A stretch of DNA of 64,000 nucleotides from JANPCX01 sp046049865 (GCA_046049865.1 JBJOQO010000002.1:82632-146631); one strand, 5' to 3'. Counted from the first letter of the stretch, positions 51,772-60,562 are shown. Translations and numbers: made by a program. Notes: a model not told the origin generated them from the sequence alone.

Positions 51772-52395
51772 CTAAATTTTCCGGGCTGATGTGGTCATTA
51801 ATTTGGCTGCGGCACGCATGGCGACACGAACGGCAGGTGGCAATGGTTTGGCGCCCGCTCGGTCGGCTTCTTGGGCATGCATGACTTCATCGGCACACAT
51901 TTGGGTCACGATCGCCTTGGACGTCGCGTCACCGATGGGGAGTTTTTTCAAATGCTCATTGAGGTGCTGTTCAACCTGGTTTTCGGTCTCGGAGACGAAA
52001 CCCAAGCTAACCGAGTCGCCGGCGCGACCGGCGACCAGCCCTATGGCGAATGCGCCCGCGTACCAAAGTGGGTTCAAAAGGCTGGGTCTGGTGCCCAGCT
52101 CGTTCAGCCGCTGGGAGGTCCAGGCCAGGTGGTCCATTTCTTCTTTGCCGGCCTGCGCGAATTGCATTTTCAGCGCAGGATTCCGTGTCACCAAGCCCTG
52201 GGCGCTGTACATCGCCTGGGCGCAGACTTCTCCAACATGATTGACGCGCATCAATTCCCCCGACAGCTTTTTTTCGGTCGTGCTGAGCTGGTCTTCGGTT
52301 TGAGGCCGTGGGCAGGGGCGACTGCCGCGTGGCGTCGTGTTCAGGGTTCGCAGGGCCGTGTCTGCGATGGCAGCTAAATTGTCCAAAAAATCCAT
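51772..52395 (-). CDS. coq7: Coq7-type demethoxyubiquinone hydroxylase
   Basis: A 207-residue di-iron protein that adds the C6 hydroxyl in ubiquinone synthesis. The iron ligands are visible in ELMRVNHVGEVCAQAMY, KEEMDHLAW, ETENQVEQHLNEHL and ADEVMHAQEA. It replaces UbiF in many beta- and alphaproteobacteria. It is divergent from porin B across 346 bases. Confidence 0.95.
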   Translation of the reverse strand: MDFLDNLAAIADTALRTLNTTPRGSRPCPRPQTEDQLSTTEKKLSGELMRVNHVGEVCAQAMYSAQGLVTRNPALKMQFAQAGKEEMDHLAWTSQRLNELGTRPSLLNPLWYAGAFAIGLVAGRAGDSVSLGFVSETENQVEQHLNEHLKKLPIGDATSKAIVTQMCADEVMHAQEADRAGAKPLPPAVRVAMRAAAKLMTTSARKI

Positions 52396-52681
52396 GGTCT
52401 GTACGCCGACTTTGATGTTGAGGGCTCATGCCCGGTGCCCTGCGGGTTTGCCCGAGTATTTTGATGGCCAATGGCCCTGCGAGTGGCGAAGTATGAGGCG
52501 GGTAAATATGTAACAGAAGGCCTCAATCTGCCGCAAATTTTCCTCTTAAGGAACGTGTAAGCAACGCTTTGTGTAGCTTCGTTGCGCATGGGCAACATGC
52601 GACCGGTTTTTATGACCCTCGTACATATTGGCGACGTCTCTGTCTGGTGAAATACGTGCAACTTCCGAAACGGGGGTTCGG

Positions 52682-52711
52682 CCCGGTGAGCATTTTTGCG
52701 TCTTCACCGGG
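52682..52711 (+). other. Hairpin in the porin B leader
   Basis: CCCGGTGA, a 14-base loop and TCACCGGG form a perfect 8-bp stem that ends 30 bases before the porin start codon and just before its Shine-Dalgarno (AGGAG). It may protect the message or regulate translation. The rest of the 52396-52741 spacer is AT-richer promoter DNA with no gene. Confidence 0.4.
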
Positions 52712-52741
52712 ACCTCTTGTCTAACCTAGGAGATCGTTGCA

Positions 52742-53809
52742 ATGAAAAAATCTCTTCTCGCCCTGGCAGTGCTGGGTGCTTTCGCTGGTTCCGCTATGGC
52801 CCAGTCTTCCGTCACGCTGTACGGTGTGGCTGATGCCAATATTTCTAGTTCCAAGGGTGGCGCAAGCCGGTTGACCGCAGTTGGTTCTGGTGGTTGGAAT
52901 GGTTCGCGTTTTGGTCTGCGCGGTTCTGAAGACTTGGGCGGTGGTCTGAAAGCCAATTTTGTCCTGGAGAGCGGTTTTGGTATTGATACAGGTGCCGGCC
53001 AGCAGGACAGTACAGCTGCGAATACAACTACCAGCACACCATTCGGTGCCCGTTTGTTCGGGCGTCAGGCATATGTGGGGCTGAGCGGCGGTTTCGGTGA
53101 AGTCCGTTTGGGTCGCCAGTACACGCCAATTGGCTTGGCATCAGATAAGCTGGGCCCATTGGGTACCAAAACTGCTGACTTGTTCTCAGTGGCTGGTTCT
53201 GCAGGCAATGCACTCTATCGCACCGACAACGCCATCAGCTACCTGTCACCGAATCTGGGTGGTCTGACCGTTAATGCTCAGTACTCATTCCAGGTAAATG
53301 GTGCTGAACAAAACAAGCCAAATGATGAGGCTGGTCAGCACTACGGTTTCAACGTGTTGTACGCAGGTGGCCCATTCCAGGCCGGTTTGGCTTATATCGA
53401 GGTGGCTGATCGTTTGCTAGCCACCGCCGATAAGCAAAAACTCAAGGGAATCATGGCTTACGCTGGCGTCACCTTCGGTGGGTTCACCATCAAGGGCGCG
53501 TATGACAAGACCGACATTGGTGCGGCTGAAGACAAACAAATCCTTGGTCTGTCACTTGAGGTTCCGTTTGGACCCGTTGCCCTGGGTTTTGGTGTGGCTC
53601 AAGCCAAGGACGTGACCGGCTTGGCTGGTACCAGCGACGATGCAACTTTGTACACGCTGCAGGCAAATTACAGCCTTTCCAAGCGTACAAGCCTCTACAC
53701 GATCTACACCGGCGTGGACAACGACACGAGTTCCGCTTTGGGTTTTAACGGCCCCGTTAATGACAAGCGTTCTGATCAGTTCCAAGTGGGTATTCGCCAC
53801 TTCTTCTGA
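52742..53809 (+). CDS. Outer-membrane porin (betaproteobacterial OmpC-type), porin B
   Basis: A 355-residue porin, close to the general porins of Comamonadaceae. Signal peptide MKKSLLALAVLGAFAGSAMA, mature start QSSVTLYGVADANI, the PEFG-like loop motif FGLRGSEDLGGGLKANFVLESGFGID, ARLFGRQAYVGLSGGFGEVRLGRQYTPIG, and terminal SDQFQVGIRHFF. A strong AGGAG precedes the ATG. Low use of rare codons and a strong terminator suggest high expression; it is probably the major porin of the three. Confidence 0.96.
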   Translation: MKKSLLALAVLGAFAGSAMAQSSVTLYGVADANISSSKGGASRLTAVGSGGWNGSRFGLRGSEDLGGGLKANFVLESGFGIDTGAGQQDSTAANTTTSTPFGARLFGRQAYVGLSGGFGEVRLGRQYTPIGLASDKLGPLGTKTADLFSVAGSAGNALYRTDNAISYLSPNLGGLTVNAQYSFQVNGAEQNKPNDEAGQHYGFNVLYAGGPFQAGLAYIEVADRLLATADKQKLKGIMAYAGVTFGGFTIKGAYDKTDIGAAEDKQILGLSLEVPFGPVALGFGVAQAKDVTGLAGTSDDATLYTLQANYSLSKRTSLYTIYTGVDNDTSSALGFNGPVNDKRSDQFQVGIRHFF

Positions 53810-53833
53810 AGTTAACAACCACGATTTGATTAC

Positions 53834-53859
53834 AAAGGCACCTTCGGGTGCCTTTTTTC
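53834..53859 (+). terminator. Intrinsic terminator after porin B
   Basis: AAGGCACC, TTCG loop and GGTGCCTTTTTT: a stable tetraloop hairpin with a T-run 25 bases beyond the stop. Confidence 0.93.
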
Positions 53860-53961
53860 ATGGCTGCCTCAAATGCAAAGTGCTGCGGTGCGGCTAAGGG
53901 AAACTGAGCGTGAAAATCCTGCAACAGCTTTGCCCAAGCAATGCATGAAGTGAGCAAAATA

Positions 53962-53973
53962 GAACGGTCGTTC
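53962..53973. promoter_or_regulatory. Perfect 12-bp palindrome ahead of porin C
   Basis: GAACGGTCGTTC is a perfect dyad 15 bases before the porin C start codon. Sites with an ACGGTCGT-like centre are typical of TetR-family operators. Its position suggests it overlaps the transcription start or the leader. No TetR gene is in the window. Confidence 0.45.
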
Positions 53974-53987
53974 ACTTGGAGACTTCC

Positions 53988-55241
53988 ATGAAGAAAATAC
54001 TGACTTTGGGTGTGGTCGCACTGACGGTTTCGAGCGCTGCCCTGTCGCAAACGGCCGCACCGACAGTGGAGTTGTATGGCATCGCTGACGCTGGCGTGAT
54101 GCGGGTCAGTGGATTGAAAGGTGGATCCACCAACTTCTTGGCCAGCGGCATCATGGAGGGCACGCGCTGGGGTCTGCGCGGTAATGAAGACTTGGGTGGG
54201 GGCTACCGCGCCCTCTTTACATTAGAGAGCCGCGTGGAGATTGATAACGGCGGCACCAGCAATCGCCCACTGTCTGGCACTCAGTTGCCAGACCGTCTGA
54301 GCGTAGCGACGCTGATGGGGCTGCCGGCCAGCATGCAACCTTTCGTCACCGCAGTGGGTTCAAGTATCGCCAACGCCTCAGCCGGCGTGAATCTTCCGAA
54401 TCGTTTGTTTGACCGTCAAGCCTACCTGGGCCTGGTCACGCCGGTCGGTGGAATTTTGGCAGGGCGCATGTACACACCGGCCTATGAACTCAACGCCAAC
54501 TTTGACATCATGAAAACCGAGTCGAGTTTGGCGGCTGGACAAGTTGGATCTTTCCCTCCAACGATTGACATCCGGCTGTCTAACTCCTTGGCATACAGAA
54601 TTCAGAAAGACGGCATCACCGGGTCGCTGATGTACAGCCTGGGCGAGATTCCTGGTTCCAACTCCAAAGGTCGTTTTTGGGGAGTGATGGGCATGTACAA
54701 AGGGAGCGGATACTCCGCAGGCCTGGCTTACAACACCAGAAACAACGAGCTGGGTTCTAAATCATTGACCACACTGATCGGAGGTGCTTCTGTCAATGTC
54801 GGGGCCGGGACGGTGAGTTTCATGGCTGCTGAAATCAAGGACAACAATCCGTCGGATGTGTCGACCATTGCGGCGGGCTTGCCTGGTGGTGTGGCGGGTG
54901 CAGTTGGGTTGCCAGTACAAAACGCCTTCATCAATGCTTTGAAGCTGGATGGTCTTTTGTTGCACGTGGGTTACCGTCACGTGATGGGGGCCAATACGAT
55001 TTCATTGGCATATACCCAATACGACGATAAACGCCCGAACAACGCAGACACGGCGTCCTATGGCGTGGCCTACACTTACTCCTTGTCCAAGCGAACTGAC
55101 ATCAACGCCATCCTGACGCGGTTTAATAATTCCGGCTTGGGCCAAGCGGCACCGGGGCAGGCTGGTTTCTTTGGTGGGGTGACAGAAACTGCGGGTCGCG
55201 ACTCGACCAGCGTTGCTTTGGGCTTGCGACATCGGTTCTGA
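53988..55241 (+). CDS. Outer-membrane porin (betaproteobacterial OmpC-type), porin C
   Basis: A 417-residue porin, about 60-100 residues longer than its neighbours. Signal peptide KKILTLGVVALTVSSAALS, mature start APTVELYGIADAGVMRVSG, the WGLRGNEDLGGGYRALFTLESRVE motif and terminal SVALGLRHRF. The extra length lies in loops after the second strand (PDRLSVATLMGLPASMQPFVTAV) and near residues 280-310. This suggests a more specialised pore. The start is set by the signal peptide. It is preceded by a 12-bp palindrome and followed by a terminator. Confidence 0.93.
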   Translation: MKKILTLGVVALTVSSAALSQTAAPTVELYGIADAGVMRVSGLKGGSTNFLASGIMEGTRWGLRGNEDLGGGYRALFTLESRVEIDNGGTSNRPLSGTQLPDRLSVATLMGLPASMQPFVTAVGSSIANASAGVNLPNRLFDRQAYLGLVTPVGGILAGRMYTPAYELNANFDIMKTESSLAAGQVGSFPPTIDIRLSNSLAYRIQKDGITGSLMYSLGEIPGSNSKGRFWGVMGMYKGSGYSAGLAYNTRNNELGSKSLTTLIGGASVNVGAGTVSFMAAEIKDNNPSDVSTIAAGLPGGVAGAVGLPVQNAFINALKLDGLLLHVGYRHVMGANTISLAYTQYDDKRPNNADTASYGVAYTYSLSKRTDINAILTRFNNSGLGQAAPGQAGFFGGVTETAGRDSTSVALGLRHRF

Positions 55242-55259
55242 AGGACTTGTTGCCGATCC

Positions 55260-55290
55260 AAACCCTGCCCCGGCAGGGTTTGTTTTTTTT
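55260..55290 (+). terminator. Intrinsic terminator after porin C
   Basis: AACCCTGCC, 2-base loop and GGCAGGGTT followed by TGTTTTTTTT, 20 bases after the stop codon. Confidence 0.93.
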
Positions 55291-55318
55291 GCCGACCTTC
55301 AGCGTCTTGCGCATTGGC

Positions 55319-55364
55319 CGAAAACTACAAAACAATCTATTCGAAAACTACAAAACAATCTATT
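55319..55364. repeat. Perfect tandem duplication of a 23-bp AT-rich unit
   Basis: The unit at 55319-55341 (CGAAAACTACAAAACAATC...) is repeated exactly at 55342-55364. It is much more AT-rich than its surroundings and lies between the porin C terminator and the DUF3047 gene, so it may carry promoter or regulator sites. Confidence 0.85.
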
Positions 55365-55400
55365 GAACACCGACCACAGGTCGGGCAGGGTGTTGCTGGT

Positions 55401-56168
55401 ATGCGCGTGGAGTTTTTCATCGGTCACAGTGGCGTTTCCCGCAGTCGGCGTTTGCTGGTTGTGTTGGCGATGCTCTCCGGTTGTGCCATCAACGGGCCAC
55501 CTGTTCCGGGTGGTCACGACTCTCCCGCGCTGCCGCTTGGGTTTGAAGGTTGGACGCACAAGCCACTTCCGGGCAAGCGGCCCACCCGTTACCAGGTCAC
55601 CGAGTTAGAAGGCCGCCCGGTCGTGCGCGCTGATGCGGACGCAGCGGTGAGTTTGTTTCGCCGGGCGCTTCGGGTGGAACCGGATCAACTTGGATCAATC
55701 GAGTTCGCCTGGCGAGTGCAAGCGTTGTTGGACAACGCTGACCTGACACAGCGCAGCGGGGAAGACTCGCCGGTGCGGTTGTTGTTGGCTTTTGAAGGTG
55801 ATCGCAGCACGTTCACAAGCAGAAACCGCATGTTGTCCGATCTGTCTCAAACCCTGACTGGCGAGCCCCTGCCTTACGCCACCTTGATGTATGTGTGGGA
55901 CAACAAAGCCCAAGTTGGTGCGGTCATTCCTGTCGGTAGCGGTACCGACCGCATACGCAAGCTGGTGCTGGACTCTGGCCCCGCATTGGCCAAAACCTGG
56001 CGCAACCATGTGCGCGACATTGCAGCCGACTACCGCCTTGTGTTTGGAGAAGACCCCGGCGCTTTGGTGGCTGTGGCCCTCATGACCGACAGCGACAACA
56101 CCCGAACGCGTGCGCAAGGATGGTACGGGCCTGTGCGCATCGTGGACAACAAAGGCCTGCCGCGTTAG
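55401..56168 (+). CDS. DUF3047 family lipoprotein
   Basis: A 255-residue exported protein. The N-terminal helix ends in a lipobox (LLVVLAMLSGCAI), pointing to lipid attachment. The body has the DUF3047 pattern: YQVTELEGRPVVRADADAAVSLFRR, IEFAWRVQALLDNADLTQRSGEDSPVRLLLAFEGD, YVWDNKAQVGAVIP and VALMTDSDNTRTRAQGWYGPVRI. Function is unknown. Start 55401 is taken because upstream residues are encoded by the tandem repeat. It is convergent with the AMP nucleosidase gene. Confidence 0.85.
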   Translation: MRVEFFIGHSGVSRSRRLLVVLAMLSGCAINGPPVPGGHDSPALPLGFEGWTHKPLPGKRPTRYQVTELEGRPVVRADADAAVSLFRRALRVEPDQLGSIEFAWRVQALLDNADLTQRSGEDSPVRLLLAFEGDRSTFTSRNRMLSDLSQTLTGEPLPYATLMYVWDNKAQVGAVIPVGSGTDRIRKLVLDSGPALAKTWRNHVRDIAADYRLVFGEDPGALVAVALMTDSDNTRTRAQGWYGPVRIVDNKGLPR

Positions 56169-56184
56169 CGCGGCACTGCAAGCG

Positions 56185-57678
56185 TTATTGAAACGCCACC
56201 TCTGCAAAGCTGCGCAGCTTGCGGCTGTGGAGTTGGCCACCGCCCGCATCTCGCAACAGTTCAATCGCACGAATGCCGATGCGCAGGTGCTGATCGACCC
56301 GTTCGCGGTAAAAATGATTGGCCATGCCGGGCAGTTTGATCTCGCCGTGCAGGGGTTTGTCACTCACGCACAACAAGGTGCCATAGGGCACACGAAAGCG
56401 AAAGCCGTTGGCGGCGATGGTTGCGCTTTCCATGTCCAGGGCGATGGCGCGGCTCTGGCTGAAGCGGCGCTCCGGTGTGCTCTGTGCATTTCGAAAAGGC
56501 AGCAACTCCCAGTTGCGGTTGTCGGTGCTGGCCACGGTGCCGGTGCGCATGATGCGTTTGAGCTCGTAGCCCTGCAGTTGTGTGACCTCTGCCACGGCGG
56601 CCTCTAGTGCCACTTGCACCTCGGCCAATGGCGGGATCGGCACCCACAGCGGGAGGTCTTCGTCGAGCACATGGTCTTCGCGTACATAACCATGGGCCAG
56701 CACATAGTCTCCGAGCGCTTGTGAATTGCGCAGGCCAGCGCAGTGACCGAGCATGATCCAGGCGTGGGGACGCAGCACCGCAATGTGGTCCGTGATAGTT
56801 TTGGCATTGGCCGGTCCGACACCAATGTTGACCATGGTGATGCCCGTGCCGTCTTCTCGCATCAAGTGGTAGGCCGGCATTTGTGGCAAGCGCGGGGGCG
56901 GCGTGCCCGTGTTGTCACCCGCCTTTGGTGGGAGACCCGTTCGACGCGTGACGACATTGCCAGGCTCAACAAAAGCGCAGTATTGGCCGTCGGCCTGGGC
57001 CATGTGTTCGTGTCCTAGGCGCACGAATTCATCGATGTAAAACTGGTAGTTGGTGAACAGCACAAAGTTCTGGAAAAACTCGGGCGCAGTGCCGGTGTAG
57101 TGGCGCAGCCGGTGCAGCGAATAGTCCACGCGCGCAGCGGTGAACAGCGCCAGGGGCTGGGCCTCACCTGGGCGTGGCTCGAACGTACCGTTGGCAATGC
57201 CGTCGTCCATCGCGCCGAGGTCGGGCAAGTCGAACTGGTCGCGCATCAAGAGGCGGCGTGAGGCGTCGAGCGAGCCCTCCAGGTGGTCGTGTTCACCCAG
57301 GGAAAAATGCACGGGGATGGGCTGGCTGCTGGTGCCAATTTCAAGCGCTACTTGGTGGTTGCGCAGCAGCAGTTTGAACTGTTCGAGGTAGTAGTTGGCA
57401 AAAAGATCGGGGCGGGTGAGGGTGGTCTCAAACGTGCCTGGCCCTGCAACAAAACCATAACTCAGGCGTGAATCGGCACGCACCACGGTGTCGGTATGGA
57501 CGCGCACGAAGGGGTAACAGGCCCGGATGTGTTGGTCGAGTACCTCGCCCGCGACAAAACGCTGTAAAGCGCCGCGTAAGTGGTCCACGCTGGAGTGGTA
57601 AATGGTTTGAACCTGGGCCAAGGCCAAGGCAGGGTCATTAAAGCGGGCGGGAGCGAAAAAAGGAGGCGCGGAGGACAT
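56185..57678 (-). CDS. amn: AMP nucleosidase
   Basis: A 497-residue enzyme hydrolysing AMP to adenine and ribose 5-phosphate. The N-terminal Amn domain (YPFVRVHTDTVVRADSRLSYGFVAGPGTFETTLTRPDLF) and the C-terminal nucleoside-phosphorylase-like domain (NIGVGPANAKTITDHIAVLRPHAWIMLGHCAGLR; ALDMESATIAANGFRFRVPYGTLLCVSDKPLHGE) are both present. Length fits the family. The start MSSAPPFF at 57678 follows 77 bases after the rhodanese gene. Confidence 0.95.
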   Translation of the reverse strand: MSSAPPFFAPARFNDPALALAQVQTIYHSSVDHLRGALQRFVAGEVLDQHIRACYPFVRVHTDTVVRADSRLSYGFVAGPGTFETTLTRPDLFANYYLEQFKLLLRNHQVALEIGTSSQPIPVHFSLGEHDHLEGSLDASRRLLMRDQFDLPDLGAMDDGIANGTFEPRPGEAQPLALFTAARVDYSLHRLRHYTGTAPEFFQNFVLFTNYQFYIDEFVRLGHEHMAQADGQYCAFVEPGNVVTRRTGLPPKAGDNTGTPPPRLPQMPAYHLMREDGTGITMVNIGVGPANAKTITDHIAVLRPHAWIMLGHCAGLRNSQALGDYVLAHGYVREDHVLDEDLPLWVPIPPLAEVQVALEAAVAEVTQLQGYELKRIMRTGTVASTDNRNWELLPFRNAQSTPERRFSQSRAIALDMESATIAANGFRFRVPYGTLLCVSDKPLHGEIKLPGMANHFYRERVDQHLRIGIRAIELLRDAGGGQLHSRKLRSFAEVAFQ

Positions 57679-57755
57679 GGGGTTCCTTGGTGAGTGCACT
57701 GCCATTTTCACCTGAACAAATGGCGCCGTCTTCAGTGAACAAGCAGAAGCTCGCA

Positions 57756-58097
57756 TCAATTCTGCGGAACATCTTTGGCGACGACCACGCCACCTGCCAG
57801 ACGCCAAGCTTCAAAACCACCTTCCAGAAAACGCACATTCATGCCCCGCGCATACAAATCGGCAGCGCAGTTTTGGCTGATCTCGTGACCATGCACGCAG
57901 TAGACGACCACGGCGATTGAGTGGGACAAATTCGCTCCCCAGTTGCCCACGCTGGCGGGGTCTTGCCAAGTGGCTCCTGCGATGAGGGCGGTGGCGTGCT
58001 CGAAGATGGCCGCTCGTCGCACATCAACCAACATGGGTGGATGGTCAGACGCAAGAGCTTGCTGTAACTCTTCTGGCGTGATGCCAAACCGTTTCAT
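57756..58097 (-). CDS. Rhodanese-like sulfurtransferase domain protein
   Basis: A 113-residue single-domain rhodanese. The active-site Cys is C67 in VVVYCVHGHEISQNCAADLYARG; the domain begins LVDVRRAAIFEHA and ends FLEGGFEAWRLAGG. The loop is longer and more His/Glu-containing than in typical thiosulfate transferases. The start overlaps the chromate-transporter stop (ATGA), so it is co-translated with chrA. A role in chromate or sulfur-oxyanion handling is inferred from this coupling only. Confidence 0.9.
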   Translation of the reverse strand: MKRFGITPEELQQALASDHPPMLVDVRRAAIFEHATALIAGATWQDPASVGNWGANLSHSIAVVVYCVHGHEISQNCAADLYARGMNVRFLEGGFEAWRLAGGVVVAKDVPQN

Positions 58098-59458
58098 AGA
58101 ACACCTTTCACGAACTGCCACAACAAACCCAACAGGCCAGATCCCAAGATCACGCTGATCACGCCTCGCTTGAAAACGAAGAGCGCGACCGCCGCCAGCG
58201 CGCCGATGAGCACGGCCGGCCATTCAAACGGTCCCGAGAACCCTTGCGGCCACAGCACGTGGTACGCAAAAAACAAAGCCAAGTTGACGATGACCCCGAC
58301 CACGGCGGCGGTGATGCCCGTCAGCGGTGCCGTGAACTGCAACTTGCCGTGGGTGGACTCGATGAAAGGACCGCCCAAAAAGATAAAGAGGAAGGACGGC
58401 AAGAAAGTGAAAAAAGTCACCACGCAGGCCGCTGCCGCTCCGGCCAAAAAAAGCGAGTCGGTGCCAAAGATGGCCTTTGTCCATCCCCCGACAAATCCGA
58501 CAAAGGACACCACCATGATCAGCGGGCCGGGCGTGGTTTCACCCAGCGCCAAGCCGTCCATCATTTGTGCTGCCGTGAGCCATTGGTGGTGCTCGACCGC
58601 ACCTTGAAACACATAGGGCAGCACCGCATACGCACCGCCAAACGTCAACAGCGCCGCTTTGGTGAAGAACCAAGCCATTTGGGTGAGCACGGCGTTCCAA
58701 CCCACGGCCAGTACCAGCCCGACCATGGCAAGCAGCCACAGGCCCAGGCAAAAGGCCAAGACGCGGGCGAAACGCCCCCAGCCAAACTGCGCATGAGCCG
58801 GTGTGGGTGTGTCGTCGTCAATCATGGGCGGCTGTTTTGAATCCGGCGATTCGTCTTTGTTCTTGGCAGCACCATGCCCGCCACCCAGTGCAAACTTAGA
58901 CGGTGCCAAACGCCCACCCACATAACCCGCGAGACCGGCCAGCAGCACGATCAAAGGGAAGGGCAACTCAAGCGCAAAGATGGCCACAAAGGCGGCGATG
59001 GCGATGGACCATGTCCAGCTGTTTTTTAAGGTGCGCGAGCCAATGCGGTAGGCGGCTGATACGACGATGGCGGTGACGGCTGGCTTGATGCCATACAGCA
59101 CACCGGCCACCGCAGGCAGTTGCCCATAGGCCATGTAAACCCAGGCCAAGCCGATCAAGATGAAGAGTGAGGGCAGCACGAATAAGAGGCCTGCCACGAT
59201 GCCGCCCCAGGTGCGGTGCATCAACCACCCAATGTAGGTCGCCAGTTGTTGGGCCTCGGGGCCAGGCAACACCATGCAGTAGTTCAGGGCATGCAAAAAA
59301 CGCTGCTCAGAAATCCAGCGTCGGCGTTCGACCAATTCGGTGTGCATCAAGGCAATTTGACCAGCGGGGCCACCAAAGCTGATGAAACCAAGTTTCAGCC
59401 AATAAAGCAGGGCTTGGCGAAACGACACCGTGGGGGCGGAGGAAGCGGGTGCTGTCAT
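58094..59458 (-). CDS. chrA: Chromate transporter ChrA (two-domain)
   Basis: A 454-residue membrane protein of the CHR superfamily with two homologous halves. The N-half motif FISFGGPAGQIALMHTELVERRRWISEQRFLHALNYCMVLPGPEAQQLATYIGWLMHRTWGG and the C-half AALLTFGGAYAVLPYVFQGAVEHHQWLTAAQMMDGLALGETTPGPLIMVVSFVGFVGG are diagnostic. It exports chromate by exchange or proton coupling. A linker with acidic residues (about 200-235) separates the halves. It is coupled to the rhodanese gene; no chrB or chrF regulator is seen. Confidence 0.94.
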   Translation of the reverse strand: MTAPASSAPTVSFRQALLYWLKLGFISFGGPAGQIALMHTELVERRRWISEQRFLHALNYCMVLPGPEAQQLATYIGWLMHRTWGGIVAGLLFVLPSLFILIGLAWVYMAYGQLPAVAGVLYGIKPAVTAIVVSAAYRIGSRTLKNSWTWSIAIAAFVAIFALELPFPLIVLLAGLAGYVGGRLAPSKFALGGGHGAAKNKDESPDSKQPPMIDDDTPTPAHAQFGWGRFARVLAFCLGLWLLAMVGLVLAVGWNAVLTQMAWFFTKAALLTFGGAYAVLPYVFQGAVEHHQWLTAAQMMDGLALGETTPGPLIMVVSFVGFVGGWTKAIFGTDSLFLAGAAAACVVTFFTFLPSFLFIFLGGPFIESTHGKLQFTAPLTGITAAVVGVIVNLALFFAYHVLWPQGFSGPFEWPAVLIGALAAVALFVFKRGVISVILGSGLLGLLWQFVKGVL

Positions 59459-59559
59459 GTGTACGCTTTCAGGGCGGCATTCAGGCGGTCAAAAAGAGGC
59501 AGAGCCGCCGCCAGCAGCGCATTGTCAACCGCGTGCATGGCCTGCAGTCTTTCGGACAT
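59455..59559 (-). CDS. Possible 34-residue leader ORF upstream of chrA
   Basis: An ATG at 59559 gives MSERLQAMHAVDNALLAAAL..., ending in an ATGA overlap with chrA. The hydrophobic-amphipathic pattern and the overlap are suggestive, since the adjacent genes of this unit also use ATGA junctions. It is too short to identify, and the frame is open further upstream into the reductase gene. It may be a coupling peptide or a remnant. Confidence 0.3.
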   Translation of the reverse strand: MSERLQAMHAVDNALLAAALPLFDRLNAALKAYT

Positions 59560-59581
59560 GCCTGTTTCGGAGGCAGCAGGC

Positions 59582-60502
59582 TCAGTATCCAAGCATTTTG
59601 TTGACCACCCCGCTGACCGCTTCCCCTCGCTCCAAGCGTTCCAACTTGTCCGAGATTTGTTTGACCGTCGCATGCAAGTCGTTGAGCGCCGACAGGTGAG
59701 GGGTCAATGTGATCGCCGGGTGGGACCAAAACGGATGGTCATCCGGCAAGGGTTCTTGCTGAAACACGTCCAGGGCGGCACCCGCCAGGTGACCGCTTTG
59801 AAGCAAGGCCAGCAAATCGCGTTCCACCAGTTGTGAACCGCGTCCCACATTGATGACATAGGCTTGCGGCAACAACCGCGCCAAGTTCGACTCGCACATC
59901 AGGCCTTTAGTGGAGTGGGTCAGTGGTAGCAGGCAAACCAGTATGCGGGTGCCAGCCAAAAATTCGCCCAGCTCGTCGTCCCCATGGAAACATTCCACGC
60001 CGGGCAGATTTTTGGGTGTTCTGCTCCAGCCACGCAGCGGAAACTCAGACGAAGCCAGTGTGTGAAGAACCCGTTGTCCCAGAACCCCGAGCCCCATCAC
60101 GCCGATGGGGAATGCCGACCGATCAGGCAAGGGCCATGTCTGCCATTGGCGTTTGCGCATTTGGGATTGCACCGCGTCGAATTGCCTGAAATGGCGAATG
60201 ACCATGTGGCAGACATACTCGGCCATCTGTACGGCCATGCCGCCATCGTCAATGCGTATGAGGGGCACATCCTTGGGAAGCGTCAGCGATGCGAGCGCAT
60301 CAACACCCGCGCCCAAATTGAAAATGCCACGTAAGGTCGTTTGTTCGTCAAAGAAGCGCTGTGGTGGGGCACGAACAACGGCATAGTCGGCTGGTGGATC
60401 GCCTGGTGCCCACTCATGGACACGCGCTTGCGGCAGTTGACGCTGTAATGCCTCTACCCAGGGTGCGGCGGGGGTGTTGCTCAGAGCACAAGAGATGTCC
60501 AT
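59582..60502 (-). CDS. ghrA: Glyoxylate/hydroxypyruvate reductase A-like 2-hydroxyacid dehydrogenase
   Basis: A 306-residue NAD(P)H-dependent reductase. The nucleotide-binding GVMGLGVLGQRVLHTL is near residue 140, the catalytic Arg lies in VINVGRGSQLVERDLL, the Glu in DVFQQEPLPDDHPFW and the His in ITLTPHLSAL, all as in the GhrA group. Likely substrates are glyoxylate and hydroxypyruvate. Start MDISCALSNTP at 60502. It lies 60 bases after the RidA gene and upstream of chrA on the same strand. Confidence 0.9.
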   Translation of the reverse strand: MDISCALSNTPAAPWVEALQRQLPQARVHEWAPGDPPADYAVVRAPPQRFFDEQTTLRGIFNLGAGVDALASLTLPKDVPLIRIDDGGMAVQMAEYVCHMVIRHFRQFDAVQSQMRKRQWQTWPLPDRSAFPIGVMGLGVLGQRVLHTLASSEFPLRGWSRTPKNLPGVECFHGDDELGEFLAGTRILVCLLPLTHSTKGLMCESNLARLLPQAYVINVGRGSQLVERDLLALLQSGHLAGAALDVFQQEPLPDDHPFWSHPAITLTPHLSALNDLHATVKQISDKLERLERGEAVSGVVNKMLGY

Positions 60503-60562
60503 ATTGAAGCGGCCAAGTAAACGAGATTGACTAAAAGCGATCGCAGGGCATGAATGCAAGCA

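Noticed and set aside
55314..55400. N-terminal extension of the DUF3047 protein
   Set aside because: The extra 29 residues are encoded by the tandem repeat and would precede the lipoprotein signal, spoiling it.
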